A DNA stretch of 64,000 nt. Origin: Pyxidicoccus trucidator (GTDB lineage Bacteria; Myxococcota; Myxococcia; Myxococcales; Myxococcaceae). The translations under genes and the position numbers were made by a program. Where the stretch lies: positions 216,018-280,017 of the forward strand of contig NZ_JAAIXZ010000017.1 of the NCBI RefSeq assembly GCF_010894435.1, read 5' to 3'. The notes below the pieces were generated by a model. That model was not told the DNA's origin. It worked only from the letters and a program-made list of their open reading frames with translations, and searched no databases. Positions 20,388 to 30,541 of the stretch are shown piece by piece (positions within the stretch are counted from its first letter, which is position 1; each line of letters opens with the position of its first letter).

Positions 20388-21053
20388 ATGGAAGAGCTGA
20401 CGGAACGCCAGCGCGAGATTCTCAGCTTCATCGTCAAGGAGACGGAGACCCGGGGCTTCCCCCCGACCATCCGCGAGATTGGCGAGCAGATGGACATCCG
20501 CTCCACCAACGGGGTGAACGACCACCTGAAGGCCCTGGAACGGAAGGGCTACCTCAACCGGGGTGAGCAGCAGAGCCGCTCCCTGGTCCCCACCAAGCGG
20601 GCGAGGCTCGCGCTGGGCCTGGGCATGAAGAAGGACGCCGGCATGGTGGAGGTCCCCCTGCTGGGCAAGGTGGCGGCAGGCGCCCCCCTCCTCGCCCAGG
20701 AGCACATGGAGGACTCGGTCAAGATCGACAGCTTCCTGCTGGGCGGGATGAACGGCCGCGAGGTCTTCGCCCTCCGCGTGAAGGGGCAGTCGATGATTGA
20801 CGACGGCATCCACGACGGGGACTACCTCTTCGTGAAGAAGACGCCGACGGCGCAGCCGGGCGAAATCGTCGTGGCCCTCATCGAGGACGAGGCCACGGTG
20901 AAGCGCTACTACCCGGAGGGCGACCGCATCCGCTTCCAGCCGGCCAACGCCACCATGCAGCCCATCTACGTGAGCCGGGCGGAGTTCCGGTCCACCATGA
21001 TTCTGGGCCAGGTGGTGGGCGTGTACCGCAAGCTGCAGGGCGGGCGCGTCTAA
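20388..21053 (+). CDS. lexA: LexA repressor
   Basis: The 221-residue SOS repressor has an N-terminal winged helix-turn-helix (MEELTERQREILSFI, PPTIREIGEQM, STNGVNDHLKALERKGY) and a C-terminal S24 peptidase domain. The self-cleavage site is A97-G98 in KVAAGAPLL, the nucleophile is S135 in KGQSMIDDGI, and the general base is K172 in EATVKRYY. The Ser-Lys spacing of 37 equals that of E. coli LexA. RecA-stimulated cleavage would lift repression of DNA-repair genes. ATG 20388 follows a strong GGGAGGGAG. A terminator hairpin follows the stop. Autoregulation is supported by the LexA box upstream. Confidence 0.98.
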   Translation: MEELTERQREILSFIVKETETRGFPPTIREIGEQMDIRSTNGVNDHLKALERKGYLNRGEQQSRSLVPTKRARLALGLGMKKDAGMVEVPLLGKVAAGAPLLAQEHMEDSVKIDSFLLGGMNGREVFALRVKGQSMIDDGIHDGDYLFVKKTPTAQPGEIVVALIEDEATVKRYYPEGDRIRFQPANATMQPIYVSRAEFRSTMILGQVVGVYRKLQGGRV

Positions 21054-21062
21054 GGAGTCCCT

Positions 21063-21080
21063 GCCCCCCGCCAGGGGGGC
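21063..21080. terminator. GC hairpin between lexA and a convergent gene
   Basis: Arms gcccccc (21063-21069) and ggggggc (21074-21080) form a perfect 7-bp stem with a gcca loop, 9 bp after the lexA stop. It can serve both lexA and the convergent TPR lipoprotein gene. Confidence 0.6.
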
Positions 21081-21126
21081 GTTCCGCTCCGAGCAAGCGC
21101 CCGGGCGCCGTCCAAGCCCGAGCTGC

Positions 21127-22266
21127 TCAGGGGCACTTCTGCACGCCAGCATCCGCCGCGGTGACGCGGGCGCATGCGGCCTGCTGCACGGTGGAATCCT
21201 TCAGCTCCCGCGCCAGCCGGGCGGTGGTGAGCTGGAGTTCCGTGTCGCTCGCGTACTCCTGCTCGGCGCTGAGGCTGGCGAGGATGCGCAGCGCGTCCGG
21301 CTTGCGGCCCAGCTCCGTGAGGAGTCCGGCCAGCTCGCGCAGCTCGCGGATGTCCTGGCCGGAGACGGACTCCAGGGCGGCGTCGAGCTCTTCCAGCGCG
21401 GCCTCGCGGTGCTGCATGGCGAGGTGGATGCGGGCGAGCGCCACATGGACGACGGCGCGGTCCTTCACGCGCAGGGACTCCTTGTAGGCGGAGATGGCGT
21501 CACCGGGCTTGTCCAGCCGCATGTGGATTTCGCCGACGAGCTCCCACAGCGTCGGGTCCTTCGGGGAGCGGCCCGCGGCTTCCTTGTAGGCGTTGGCGGC
21601 CTCGGGGAGCTTGCCGGCGCGCACGAGCGCATCTCCCAGCGTGGTGAGGACCTCGGGCGTGCGCACGCCCTGGCTCACGGCGCGTGTCGCCTGTTTGAGC
21701 ACCTCGTCGTGGCGGCCCTGCTGCGTCAGCACCTCCAGGGCGCGCATGGTGAGCGCGGACCGCGCCTCGCCGGTCGTGACGTTGGCGGCGAGGGTGAAGT
21801 GGCGCACGGCCTCTTCGTGCTCGCCCTTCTTGAGGTGCAGCTCGCCGAGCGACTCGAGCGCGTTGTAGTCGTTGGGGAAGAGGCCGATGGCCTTGCGCAG
21901 GGAGCTCTGGGCCTCGGGCACCTTGCCGAGCTGGGCCTGGATGAAGCCCAGGCGGCTCCAGTTGGTGGAGCGCTTGGGTTCGAGTTGGACGGCGGCCTCG
22001 AACTCGGCGGCGGCGTCATGGATGCGACCCATGGAGAGGAAGACCTCGCCCCGGGCGGCGGGGAGGCGCGGGTCGTTCGGGGTGAGCTGCTTCATCGCCG
22101 CGAAGGAGGCGAGCGAGGCCTCGAACTGGCCCTGGAGGTACTCGGCGGTGCCCTTGAGGTAGAGGCCCTCGGCGTGGTCCTTGGGGTTGACGCGCGGAGG
22201 GCCATCGTCACACGCGGCGGCGGCGAGCAGGGCGAGCAGCGGGAGGACGCGCAGACGCGGGGACAT
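21127..22266 (-). CDS. TPR-repeat lipoprotein
   Basis: The 379-residue protein has a lipoprotein signal (MSPRLRVLPLLALLAAAAC, lipobox LAAAAC) and then eight to ten tetratricopeptide repeats (for example AEGLYLKGTAEYLQGQFEAS and WSRLGFIQAQLGKVPEAQ). Asp residues at +2 and +3 after the lipid-modified Cys would favour inner-membrane retention in E. coli; the rule is uncertain in myxobacteria. TPR lipoproteins act as scaffolds in envelope complexes. It follows the outer-membrane protein gene at 22281 with a 14-bp gap, so the two are probably one operon and may be partners. Confidence 0.85.
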   Translation of the reverse strand: MSPRLRVLPLLALLAAAACDDGPPRVNPKDHAEGLYLKGTAEYLQGQFEASLASFAAMKQLTPNDPRLPAARGEVFLSMGRIHDAAAEFEAAVQLEPKRSTNWSRLGFIQAQLGKVPEAQSSLRKAIGLFPNDYNALESLGELHLKKGEHEEAVRHFTLAANVTTGEARSALTMRALEVLTQQGRHDEVLKQATRAVSQGVRTPEVLTTLGDALVRAGKLPEAANAYKEAAGRSPKDPTLWELVGEIHMRLDKPGDAISAYKESLRVKDRAVVHVALARIHLAMQHREAALEELDAALESVSGQDIRELRELAGLLTELGRKPDALRILASLSAEQEYASDTELQLTTARLARELKDSTVQQAACARVTAADAGVQKCP

Positions 22267-22280
22267 GGAAGCTCCGACTC

Positions 22281-23579
22281 TCAGAAGTGGTACGAGATGC
22301 CCGCGTTGAGGTCCAGGTTGAGACCGTCGCCGAGCTTGGACTCGGCGAGGCCCATCACCGCCTGCGCGACGTTGGTGCCGGCCTCGAGCTGGAGGCCGAC
22401 GTGGCCGGCGATGAGGTACTCGAGGCCGGCGAAGCCGACGACGGTGGGCAGCGGGCCGGTGGACTGGAAGATGCCGAAGTCGCCGAAGGACAGCTGCACG
22501 CCCAGGCCGAAGCCCCAGTAGGGCCGGAGGGTCTTCGCGACGTTGTGGTAGTGGCGCGCGCCCACGAGGCTGGGGAGGACGTTGAGGCCGCCCTTGGCGC
22601 CCTCTTCATTGGAGCGCACGTAGGAGAAGCCAATCTGCGCGAAGGCGACCCACTCGGGGTGGAACCAATAGCCGAGCTCCAGGTCGGCGCCCGGGTTGAG
22701 GGTGGCCAGGTTGTCGATGAAGTTGTTGTTGATGCGCAGGCCCAGCATGTAGCCGCCGCCGCCCGTCTTCGTGGCGCCGTCCAGCAGCGGGCGGGCGGTG
22801 AGGGACTCCTCGGGGGAGACGACGAGCGCGGCGAGGAGCTCATCGGCGACGGCCTCGGCGGTGCGCAGGAGGGTGTCGGCCTCGGGGGCCTCGGCGCGGG
22901 GCTTGGCGAGGCTCCTGCCGCCAATGGTGTCCACGAGGCTGGCGGTGAGGAGGTACTGGTCGCCGAAGCGGTCCAGTCGGCCGGTGATGATGTAGCGGGC
23001 GCCGGTGATGGAGGAGAGCTCCTGGAGGCAGGCGCCGCGGTCGCAGGACTTGATGCCGAGGAGCTGACGCTGGCGCTCGGCGTCGAGGACCGTCTCGATG
23101 TCGCGCTGGGAGAGGACGCGCAGGCGCGGGGACTCGGAGAGGCGGGAGGCGATGAGCGAGGTGACGCCGGGCGCGGAGTCGCGGGCGGACTCGTTGGACT
23201 CCAGGGTGAGCACCGCGACGACGAAGGAGTCCTTCTCGGGCTCCGGGGCCGGAGTCTGCGCGGGCGTGGCGACGGGCGCGGCAGCGGCGGGCGGCGTCAC
23301 CAGGGCCGGCGTCTCGGAAGCGGAGGGAGGCACGGGCGCCGGCACGTTCGAGACGGGGGCTGGTGCTTCGGAAGCGGAGGGAGTCGCGCTGCCATCCGCG
23401 GGGGACGTCACGGTGGAAGTGGCGGGAGCCGCGCTGCCTGCGGTGGGCGGAGGCTGGGCGGCGGCGGGGGCTGCGACGGAGTCAGGTGCGGCACTCCCCT
23501 GTGCGGGCGGAGTCTGGGCGCGAGCGGCCGAGGCGAGGAGGACGAAGAGGGAGGCAAGCAACGGGAGGGAGCGCGGCAC
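22281..23579 (-). CDS. Outer-membrane protein with FlgO/CsgG-like domain and C-terminal barrel
   Basis: A signal peptide (PRSLPLLASLFVLLASAARAQ) is followed by about 100 residues rich in Pro, Ala and Ser. A FlgO/CsgG-like domain comes next (FVVAVLTLESNESARDSAPGVTSLIASRL..., VLSQRDIETVL..., GARYIITGRLDRFGDQYLLTASLVDT), typical of proteins that form or accompany outer-membrane assemblies. The last 170 residues look like beta-barrel strands and end in SYHF, the aromatic C-terminal signature of outer-membrane proteins. The start is GTG 23579 or GTG 23600; I chose the shorter leader. The downstream TPR lipoprotein is probably co-expressed. Confidence 0.75.
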   Translation of the reverse strand: MPRSLPLLASLFVLLASAARAQTPPAQGSAAPDSVAAPAAAQPPPTAGSAAPATSTVTSPADGSATPSASEAPAPVSNVPAPVPPSASETPALVTPPAAAAPVATPAQTPAPEPEKDSFVVAVLTLESNESARDSAPGVTSLIASRLSESPRLRVLSQRDIETVLDAERQRQLLGIKSCDRGACLQELSSITGARYIITGRLDRFGDQYLLTASLVDTIGGRSLAKPRAEAPEADTLLRTAEAVADELLAALVVSPEESLTARPLLDGATKTGGGGYMLGLRINNNFIDNLATLNPGADLELGYWFHPEWVAFAQIGFSYVRSNEEGAKGGLNVLPSLVGARHYHNVAKTLRPYWGFGLGVQLSFGDFGIFQSTGPLPTVVGFAGLEYLIAGHVGLQLEAGTNVAQAVMGLAESKLGDGLNLDLNAGISYHF

Positions 23580-23667
23580 GGCGCGACACTCTACCCTCAC
23601 CCGGGCCGCTCACAGAGGGCCGGTTGGTCGCCCTGCCACATCCGCTGCTCGGCCGTAGGGCCAGGGA

Positions 23668-23685
23668 GGCGGGCAGGCGCCCGCC
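23668..23685. terminator. Hairpin after the eno-surE-M23 operon
   Basis: Arms ggcgggc (23668-23674) and gcccgcc (23679-23685) with an aggc loop form a perfect 7-bp stem. It begins 6 bases past the stop of the minus-strand M23 peptidase gene and probably ends that operon. Confidence 0.55.
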
Positions 23686-23691
23686 CCCGCC

Positions 23692-24618
23692 TCATGACGA
23701 TGGCATCGGCCCCAGGTATTCGAGCGGGTCCACCGGCTTGCCATCCAGCCGGACCTCGAAGTGCAGGTGCGGCCCGGACGTCTTCCCCGACTCGCCCACC
23801 GTGGCGATGATCTGCCCCGGCAGCACCCGCTGTCCCGTGCGCACGCGCAAATCCCGATTGTGCGCGTACAGGGTAATCAGCCGGTTCGAGTGCTCCACGA
23901 TGACGATGTTCCCGTACCCACGCTGCTCGCCCGCGTAGAGCACCGTGCCGTCCTTCGCGGTCTTCACCGGGCTGCCCGCGGGCGCGGCCAGGTCGATGCC
24001 GTCATGGGGCTCCTTGCCCTTCTTCCCGAAGCGCCCGTACAGCACCCCCTTCAACGGCCAGTCCAGCATCCCCTGCGTGGCCAGGCGGGGCCGGGAGCCC
24101 GTCCCCGGACGCGGCGCGGGCCGCGAGCGACCCGGCGCCTCCTCGCGACGCGCCACCACCGGCACGCTGCGCCTGGGGCCACCCGTCCGCACCGGCTCCG
24201 AGTCCGCCTCGGCCAGCACTTCCGGCGCCTCCGCCGACCCGCGCTGCTCCACGCCGGGAACGGTCAGCTCCTGCCCCACCGCCAGCGTCCACGGCGCCTT
24301 GATGCCGTTGGCGGCTCCCAGTTCCTCCACCGTCAGGCCGTACGTCTTCGCGATGCGGTACATCGTCTCGCCCGCCGCCACGCGGTGCCGCACGGACACC
24401 AACTCCGGCTCCGGGTGCGCGCCCCGCAGGGCGAACGGCAGCGCGACTGGCTTCCCCGAGGACGCCGCCGCCGCCGGAGCCACGGCGGCACCCTGGGATT
24501 CACCCACGGAGTCCAGCGCCGTGTCCGGACCGGGCGCGGCGGCCCGGGTGCCCACGCAGCCGGAGAACAGCACGGCCACGAGCAGCACCCGGAGCGCCCC
24601 ACCCGCTCGGCTGGACAC
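23692..24618 (-). CDS. LysM/M23 family peptidase lipoprotein (NlpD-like)
   Basis: A lipoprotein signal (RVLLVAVLFSGC) is followed by a LysM domain (HRVAAGETMYRIAKTYGLTVEELGAANGI...), an Arg/Pro linker and a C-terminal LytM/M23 domain with the zinc ligands in HDGID and HLHFEV. Keeping all ligands suggests a real endopeptidase rather than an inactive activator such as EnvC or NlpD. It would act on peptidoglycan in the periplasm. I chose GTG 24618, preceded by TGAGG; TTG 24630 is possible and lies 2 bp after the surE stop. The surE-nlpD order is the one found in many Proteobacteria. Confidence 0.88.
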   Translation of the reverse strand: MSSRAGGALRVLLVAVLFSGCVGTRAAAPGPDTALDSVGESQGAAVAPAAAASSGKPVALPFALRGAHPEPELVSVRHRVAAGETMYRIAKTYGLTVEELGAANGIKAPWTLAVGQELTVPGVEQRGSAEAPEVLAEADSEPVRTGGPRRSVPVVARREEAPGRSRPAPRPGTGSRPRLATQGMLDWPLKGVLYGRFGKKGKEPHDGIDLAAPAGSPVKTAKDGTVLYAGEQRGYGNIVIVEHSNRLITLYAHNRDLRVRTGQRVLPGQIIATVGESGKTSGPHLHFEVRLDGKPVDPLEYLGPMPSS

Positions 24619-24632
24619 GGACGGCCTCAACG

Positions 24633-25421
24633 CTAGGCACCATCCGGTTCGTGCCGGTCGAACCCGTCGACCCGCCACCCCGAGAGGTCGGCGAGGCGCC
24701 CGTGGTCTGTCAGCTCGAAGTGCAGCGGCGTCACCGAGATTCGCTTGTCCAGGTGCACCGCGTTGCAGTCACTGCCCGCAATGTCCTCGTGCTGGTACTC
24801 GTTGCCGCCAATCCAGTAGTACTTGCGGCCGCGCGGGTCGACCTTCTCCACCACCGCGTACCCGTAGGTGTGTCGGCCCTGGCGCGTCACCACGTAGCCG
24901 TCCGGCTCCACCCCACCGGGGATGTTCACGTTGAGGAGCATCCGCGGCGGCAGCGGCCGGGCCAGCGCGCTGGCCACCAGCGAGCGCGCGAAGCGGGCCG
25001 CCGGCCCGAAGTCAAACTCCCCCCGGGCCACGAGGCTGAAGGCGATGGCGGGAATCCCGAGCAGGGCCCCCTCCATCGCCGCCGCCACCGTACCGGAGTA
25101 CATGACGTCTTCCGCCAGGTTGGCGCCGTGGTTGATGCCGGAAACCATGAGAGTCGGGCGATCATCCTTCATGAGGTGGTTGATCGCCAGATAAGCGCTG
25201 TCCGCGGGCGTCCCGTCGACGGAGAACCACCGCTCGCGCACCTCCTTGATGCGCAGCGGCCGGTGCAGGGAGATGGCATGGGAGGCGGCGCTCTGCTCGC
25301 GGTCGGGCGCCACCACCCACACCTCGCCCAGCGGACTCACGGCCTCCACGAGGGCCTTGAGGCCCTCGGAGAAGTAGCCGTCGTCGTTGGAGACGAGGAT
25401 GCGAGGTTGCTTGTCGCTCAC
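24633..25421 (-). CDS. surE: 5'-nucleotidase SurE
   Basis: The 262-residue survival protein SurE is a metal-dependent 5'/3'-nucleotidase acting on nucleoside monophosphates. Family motifs are clear: ILVSNDDGY with the metal-binding Asp pair, GTPADSAYLAINHL, and VSGINHGANLAEDVMYSGTV. The start is GTG 25421, whose next codons encode SDKQPRILVSNDDG; longer frames are antisense to eno. It starts 4 bp after the eno stop and is followed by the M23 gene, so the three form one operon. Confidence 0.96.
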   Translation of the reverse strand: MSDKQPRILVSNDDGYFSEGLKALVEAVSPLGEVWVVAPDREQSAASHAISLHRPLRIKEVRERWFSVDGTPADSAYLAINHLMKDDRPTLMVSGINHGANLAEDVMYSGTVAAAMEGALLGIPAIAFSLVARGEFDFGPAARFARSLVASALARPLPPRMLLNVNIPGGVEPDGYVVTRQGRHTYGYAVVEKVDPRGRKYYWIGGNEYQHEDIAGSDCNAVHLDKRISVTPLHFELTDHGRLADLSGWRVDGFDRHEPDGA

Positions 25422-25425
25422 GGGC

Positions 25426-26724
<1,299 letters not shown>

Positions 26725-26803
26725 AGGTCGCCGTTTCTAGAAGAGGGCCTCGGAGCGGGCAAGCATGCTCGCATCCGGCGCTGCTACAGTGTCCACCCGC
26801 CGA

Positions 26804-27865
26804 ATGCCGCCCAACCGCCGCCAAGCCCTCAAGGGGCCTGACCCCCTCCTCGCCCAGCGCCGCCGGGGTGCGTTGCTGGGCCTGGCCGTGGGCAATGCCC
26901 TCGCCGTGCCCACCGCGCACCGCCCCCTCATGGCCGTGTCCTTCCCCACGCCCGCCGAGGGCCCCTACCTCAAGCTGATGGGCGGGGGGCCCCACGAGCT
27001 GCGCAAGGGCCAGGTGACGGAAGAGGTGCAGCTCGCATGCTGCCTCAGCCACAGCCTGCGGGACTTGAAGCGCTACGACGCCGCGGACGCGCTCCGCCGC
27101 TACCGGGGCTGGCAGCCCCACGCCTTCGACATCAGCGAGCCCATGAAGGAGGTGCTGGAGGACTGCCTCGCCGGCCCACCGCTGGGCGCCGGCCGCCGGG
27201 TGTGGCTGCGCGCCTTCCGCCAGCCCGCGGGCGTGGGGAGCCTGGCGCGCACCGCGCCGCTGGGCGTGTACCTGGCGGGCGACACCGCCGCGCGCACCCA
27301 GGCCTCGCTCGAGGACTCCGCCCTCACCCACTTCGACCCGCGCTGCCAGCTCGCCTGCGCCGCCTTCAACGCGGCCCTGGCCCGGGCCGTCACCAGCGGC
27401 GCGGGGCTGAAGCCCGAGGACCTCCTCGTCGCCGCGGAGTCCGGCCTGCTCGTCGCGGGCGCGGCGCTCGGACGCTCCGCGAGCGACTACGTGCAGGAGG
27501 TGACGCAGGCCGCCGCCCTCCTGCGCGAGGACCTGGTGCTGGCCCGGCAGACGGACCCGCAGCTCTACGGGCCGGAGCTGCACCTGCACCGGCCACTGCA
27601 CGCCGTCCGCGTCGCCTTCCGGCTGGCCTTCTGGGAGCTGCTCCACGCCCCAACCGCCGAGGCCGCGCTGCTGGACGTCGTCCACCGCGGGGGCGACACG
27701 GAGGCCCACGCCGCGATTACCGGCGCGCTGGTGGGCGCCTTCCACGGCGAGGAGGCGCTCCCCGCCGAGTGGCGCAAGGGCGTGCTGGAGGCGCTCGCCA
27801 CCGTGAAGGGCCCCCTCTGGGACGTGTACCACCCGAGGCACCTGCTGACGCTCGCCTCGGCGTGA
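26804..27865 (+). CDS. ADP-ribosylglycohydrolase (DraG)-family protein, possibly inactive
   Basis: From ATG 26804 the product has 353 residues. Two DraG-type elements are visible: RRRGALLGLAVGNALAVP near the start and GGDTEAHAAITGALVGAFHG near the end. In active enzymes the first motif reads GxxxGDxxG with a metal-binding Asp, which here is Asn, and the second reads GGDTDT, here GGDTEA. Two metal ligands are therefore altered, so hydrolysis of ADP-ribosyl groups is doubtful. The helical spacing and length fit the family. A start at 26765 is possible but adds non-conserved residues. Confidence 0.75.
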   Translation: MPPNRRQALKGPDPLLAQRRRGALLGLAVGNALAVPTAHRPLMAVSFPTPAEGPYLKLMGGGPHELRKGQVTEEVQLACCLSHSLRDLKRYDAADALRRYRGWQPHAFDISEPMKEVLEDCLAGPPLGAGRRVWLRAFRQPAGVGSLARTAPLGVYLAGDTAARTQASLEDSALTHFDPRCQLACAAFNAALARAVTSGAGLKPEDLLVAAESGLLVAGAALGRSASDYVQEVTQAAALLREDLVLARQTDPQLYGPELHLHRPLHAVRVAFRLAFWELLHAPTAEAALLDVVHRGGDTEAHAAITGALVGAFHGEEALPAEWRKGVLEALATVKGPLWDVYHPRHLLTLASA

Positions 27866-27920
27866 GCACACCAGGCCCGGGGCCCCGCTCGCGGCCCCAC
27901 GGAGCCCTGGACGTGAGAAG

Positions 27921-27961
27921 CCCGCGGGGGTGGTCCTCTCTGGGAGGACACCCACCGCGGG
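27921..27961. terminator. Long bidirectional hairpin
   Basis: The arms start cccgcggggg and end acccaccgcggg, pairing about 16 of 18 positions around a short loop (27939-27942). It lies 56 bp after the plus-strand DraG-like gene and 42 bp before the stop of the minus-strand small ORF, so it serves convergent transcripts. Confidence 0.65.
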
Positions 27962-28002
27962 CCGGGTGACACACGGCGCGGCATCAGGGCCGCGCGTTGG
28001 AA

Positions 28003-28179
28003 TCAGGACAGCAGGTCGATGACCACCACGCCCCGCTGGGGCTTCTCGTCCTCGGTCTCCGTCCGGCGTCGAGGGCGGTCGTCAGGAGCGGGCAGCGGCA
28101 GCTCCACCACCGGCCGCTCATGGTCCTCGCGGCGGCGCTCACGTCGCTTGATTTCTTCGATGATGAAGGCGTCGAGCAT
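28003..28179 (-). CDS. Small charged protein (58 aa) starting MLDAFIIEEIKRRE
   Basis: The ORF runs from ATG 28179 to TGA 28003. The protein has an amphipathic helical start (MLDAFIIEEIKRRERRR), a charged Pro-rich middle (ELPLPAPDDRPRRR) and a hydrophobic end (RGVVVIDLLS). The short hydrophobic ends flanking a disordered core look like two binding motifs. Codon use fits a gene, a purine-rich GGGAGACGGAAG lies before the start, a promoter-like pair lies 57 bp upstream, and a strong terminator follows. I recall similar short ORFs in myxobacterial genomes but can assign no function. Confidence 0.6.
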   Translation of the reverse strand: MLDAFIIEEIKRRERRREDHERPVVELPLPAPDDRPRRRTETEDEKPQRGVVVIDLLS

Positions 28180-28235
28180 GGGTCTTCCGTCTCCCTCAGC
28201 CTACGTACCCCGATGTACGCCCGCCGTCCCGCCCC

Positions 28236-28264
28236 ATTACCATTTCCACCTGTCTCAGATGCAA
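28236..28264 (-). promoter_or_regulatory. Possible sigma-70-type promoter of the 58-aa ORF
   Basis: On the minus strand TTGCAT (28264-28259) and GGTAAT (28241-28236) are separated by exactly 17 bp, in an unusually AT-rich patch for this window. The -10 is about 57 bp upstream of the ATG at 28179. This is a motif match only. Confidence 0.35.
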
Positions 28265-28490
28265 ATTAAGAACCCCGGTTCTCCAACGGGTACGTGGCAG
28301 CCATCTCGCACGGTTGCTCGTCCGCCACCCGACACCCAGGCCCCACCAACCGGGGCGCGGATGTCATGGAAGCCGAAATACCGCAGGGACGGTGTTCATT
28401 CTAATGCCCTCGAATTGGCCCGCAAGCGGTCCAACTCACGGGCAGACCCGTGGCATTCAGGGCGACAAGCTCCCCGCTGGAGGGCCTGCC

Positions 28491-28514
28491 TGCCCGCCTG
28501 CTTCCAGGCGGGCA
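28491..28514. terminator. Perfect 10-bp hairpin with tetraloop after the SRPBCC gene
   Basis: tgcccgcctg (28491-28500), loop cttc, then caggcgggca (28505-28514). It is 43 bp downstream of the stop of the minus-strand gene at 28558 and would end the thioesterase-glpX-SRPBCC transcript. Confidence 0.65.
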
Positions 28515-28557
28515 TGACGGCCTGCGTCAGAGGTCCTTTCGGACCTGGGAGGGAGGC

Positions 28558-28983
28558 TCAGGTCCCTTCCGCGCGGCGCTTGAAGGCCTCCAGCATCTTG
28601 GGGAGCGAGGTGTCCACCAAGGCGTTGACGACGGCCTTGGGCACCAGCAGGCCCAGGGCCATCTCCACGTTGTAGGTGGCGCGCGTCTTGCCCTCGCCCT
28701 CAGGCTCCAGCACCCAGCTGCCCTTGTTGTCCTTCATCATCTCACCTTCGATGAAGGACCAGGCCATGCGCTTGGGGCGCTCTTCGGTGACGCGGATGGA
28801 GTAGCGAATCGTCTTCACCACATCGACCTTGTAGTGAAGCTCCAGGGTGTTGCCCTGCCGGTTGGCGGCGCGGACCTCCTTCACCTCCGGCAGGAACTCC
28901 GGGTAGCGGTCGTACTGGGTGATGACGTCGAAGACCTTCTCGACGGGAGCGTTGATGACGATGGTCCGCGTGGCGCCAGGCAT
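28558..28983 (-). CDS. SRPBCC (START-like, RatA/cyclase-dehydrase type) protein
   Basis: The 141-residue protein opens with ATRTIVINAPVEKVFDVITQYDRYPEFLPEVKEV, the standard first strand and helix of the Bet v1-like ligand-binding fold, and ends with the long helix (PKAVVNALVDTSLPKMLEAFKRRAEG). These proteins hold hydrophobic ligands; relatives include Coq10 and RatA. No catalytic residues are evident. It is the third gene of a minus-strand operon, 36 bp after glpX. Confidence 0.88.
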   Translation of the reverse strand: MPGATRTIVINAPVEKVFDVITQYDRYPEFLPEVKEVRAANRQGNTLELHYKVDVVKTIRYSIRVTEERPKRMAWSFIEGEMMKDNKGSWVLEPEGEGKTRATYNVEMALGLLVPKAVVNALVDTSLPKMLEAFKRRAEGT

Positions 28984-29019
28984 GAGTGACTCCGTCTCCG
29001 GAAGGGCGTGAAGGACGAC

Positions 29020-29985
<966 letters not shown>

Positions 29986-30036
29986 GTGTGTGCTCCTTGA
30001 GTGTCCCTGAAGGTTCAGGTGGAAGCGGCGGAGTCC

Positions 30037-30444
30037 CTAGGTGGGCTCCGAGGGTTTCATCAGCCGGACGACGGAGTCTGGCAACCGGGTGGGCTTGCCG
30101 TCGCGCCCCACGCAGGCATGCAGGGTACGACCGGTGCACAGCAGCGTGCGCGGCTCGCCGTCGCGGAAAAGCTCGTAGGTGAACACGATGGAGGCACGGC
30201 GCAACTCGTCCACCGTGACGCGGATGACGATGAGGTCGTCGTAGCGGGCGGGCGACTTGTACTGGCAGCTCGCCTCCGCGACAGGCAACTGGAGGCCGGA
30301 GCGCTCCATGTCGGCATAGCTGCCGCCCCGGGAGCGGAAGAACTCGCTGCGGGCGAACTCGAAGTAGCGGAAGTAGTTCGCGTAGTAGACGACACCCATC
30401 TGATCGGTGTCGCCGTAGATGACGCGAAGCCGGGCCTCGACCAT
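30037..30444 (-). CDS. YbgC/FadM-type acyl-CoA thioesterase (hotdog fold)
   Basis: The 135-residue protein carries the 4HBT signature RVIYGDTDQMGVVYYANYFRYFEFARSEFF, with catalytic Asp in GDTDQMG and the following Tyr/Asn region. It would hydrolyse acyl-CoA or acyl-ACP thioesters. The start ATG 30444 puts the first conserved strand at residue 3; a longer frame adds non-conserved residues. It is the first gene of an operon with glpX and the SRPBCC gene and is divergent from the phosphatase gene at 30542. Confidence 0.93.
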   Translation of the reverse strand: MVEARLRVIYGDTDQMGVVYYANYFRYFEFARSEFFRSRGGSYADMERSGLQLPVAEASCQYKSPARYDDLIVIRVTVDELRRASIVFTYELFRDGEPRTLLCTGRTLHACVGRDGKPTRLPDSVVRLMKPSEPT

Positions 30445-30541
30445 GAAGCGCTGAAGGTAACAGGGCCCCCGTCGGCGTCCAAGCAGTCGTGCCGCTTGTT
30501 GGTTGCTTCTCACCAGCCGACCGGGGCAGCTTCTAATACGT

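Larger units (their letters stand above)
28180..28557. other. 378-bp intergenic region
   Basis: The left part holds the leader and probable promoter of the 58-aa ORF; the right part holds the hairpin that ends the SRPBCC transcript. The middle (about 28270-28480) is less GC-rich than its surroundings and shows no ORF with a credible start. I see nothing else I can support. Confidence 0.5.

Noticed and set aside
28295..28310. Sigma-54-like element (TGGCAG, then TCGCA with a GG-N10-GC spacing)
   Set aside because: It points on the plus strand into minus-strand genes with no gene to drive, and the -12 box is imperfect.
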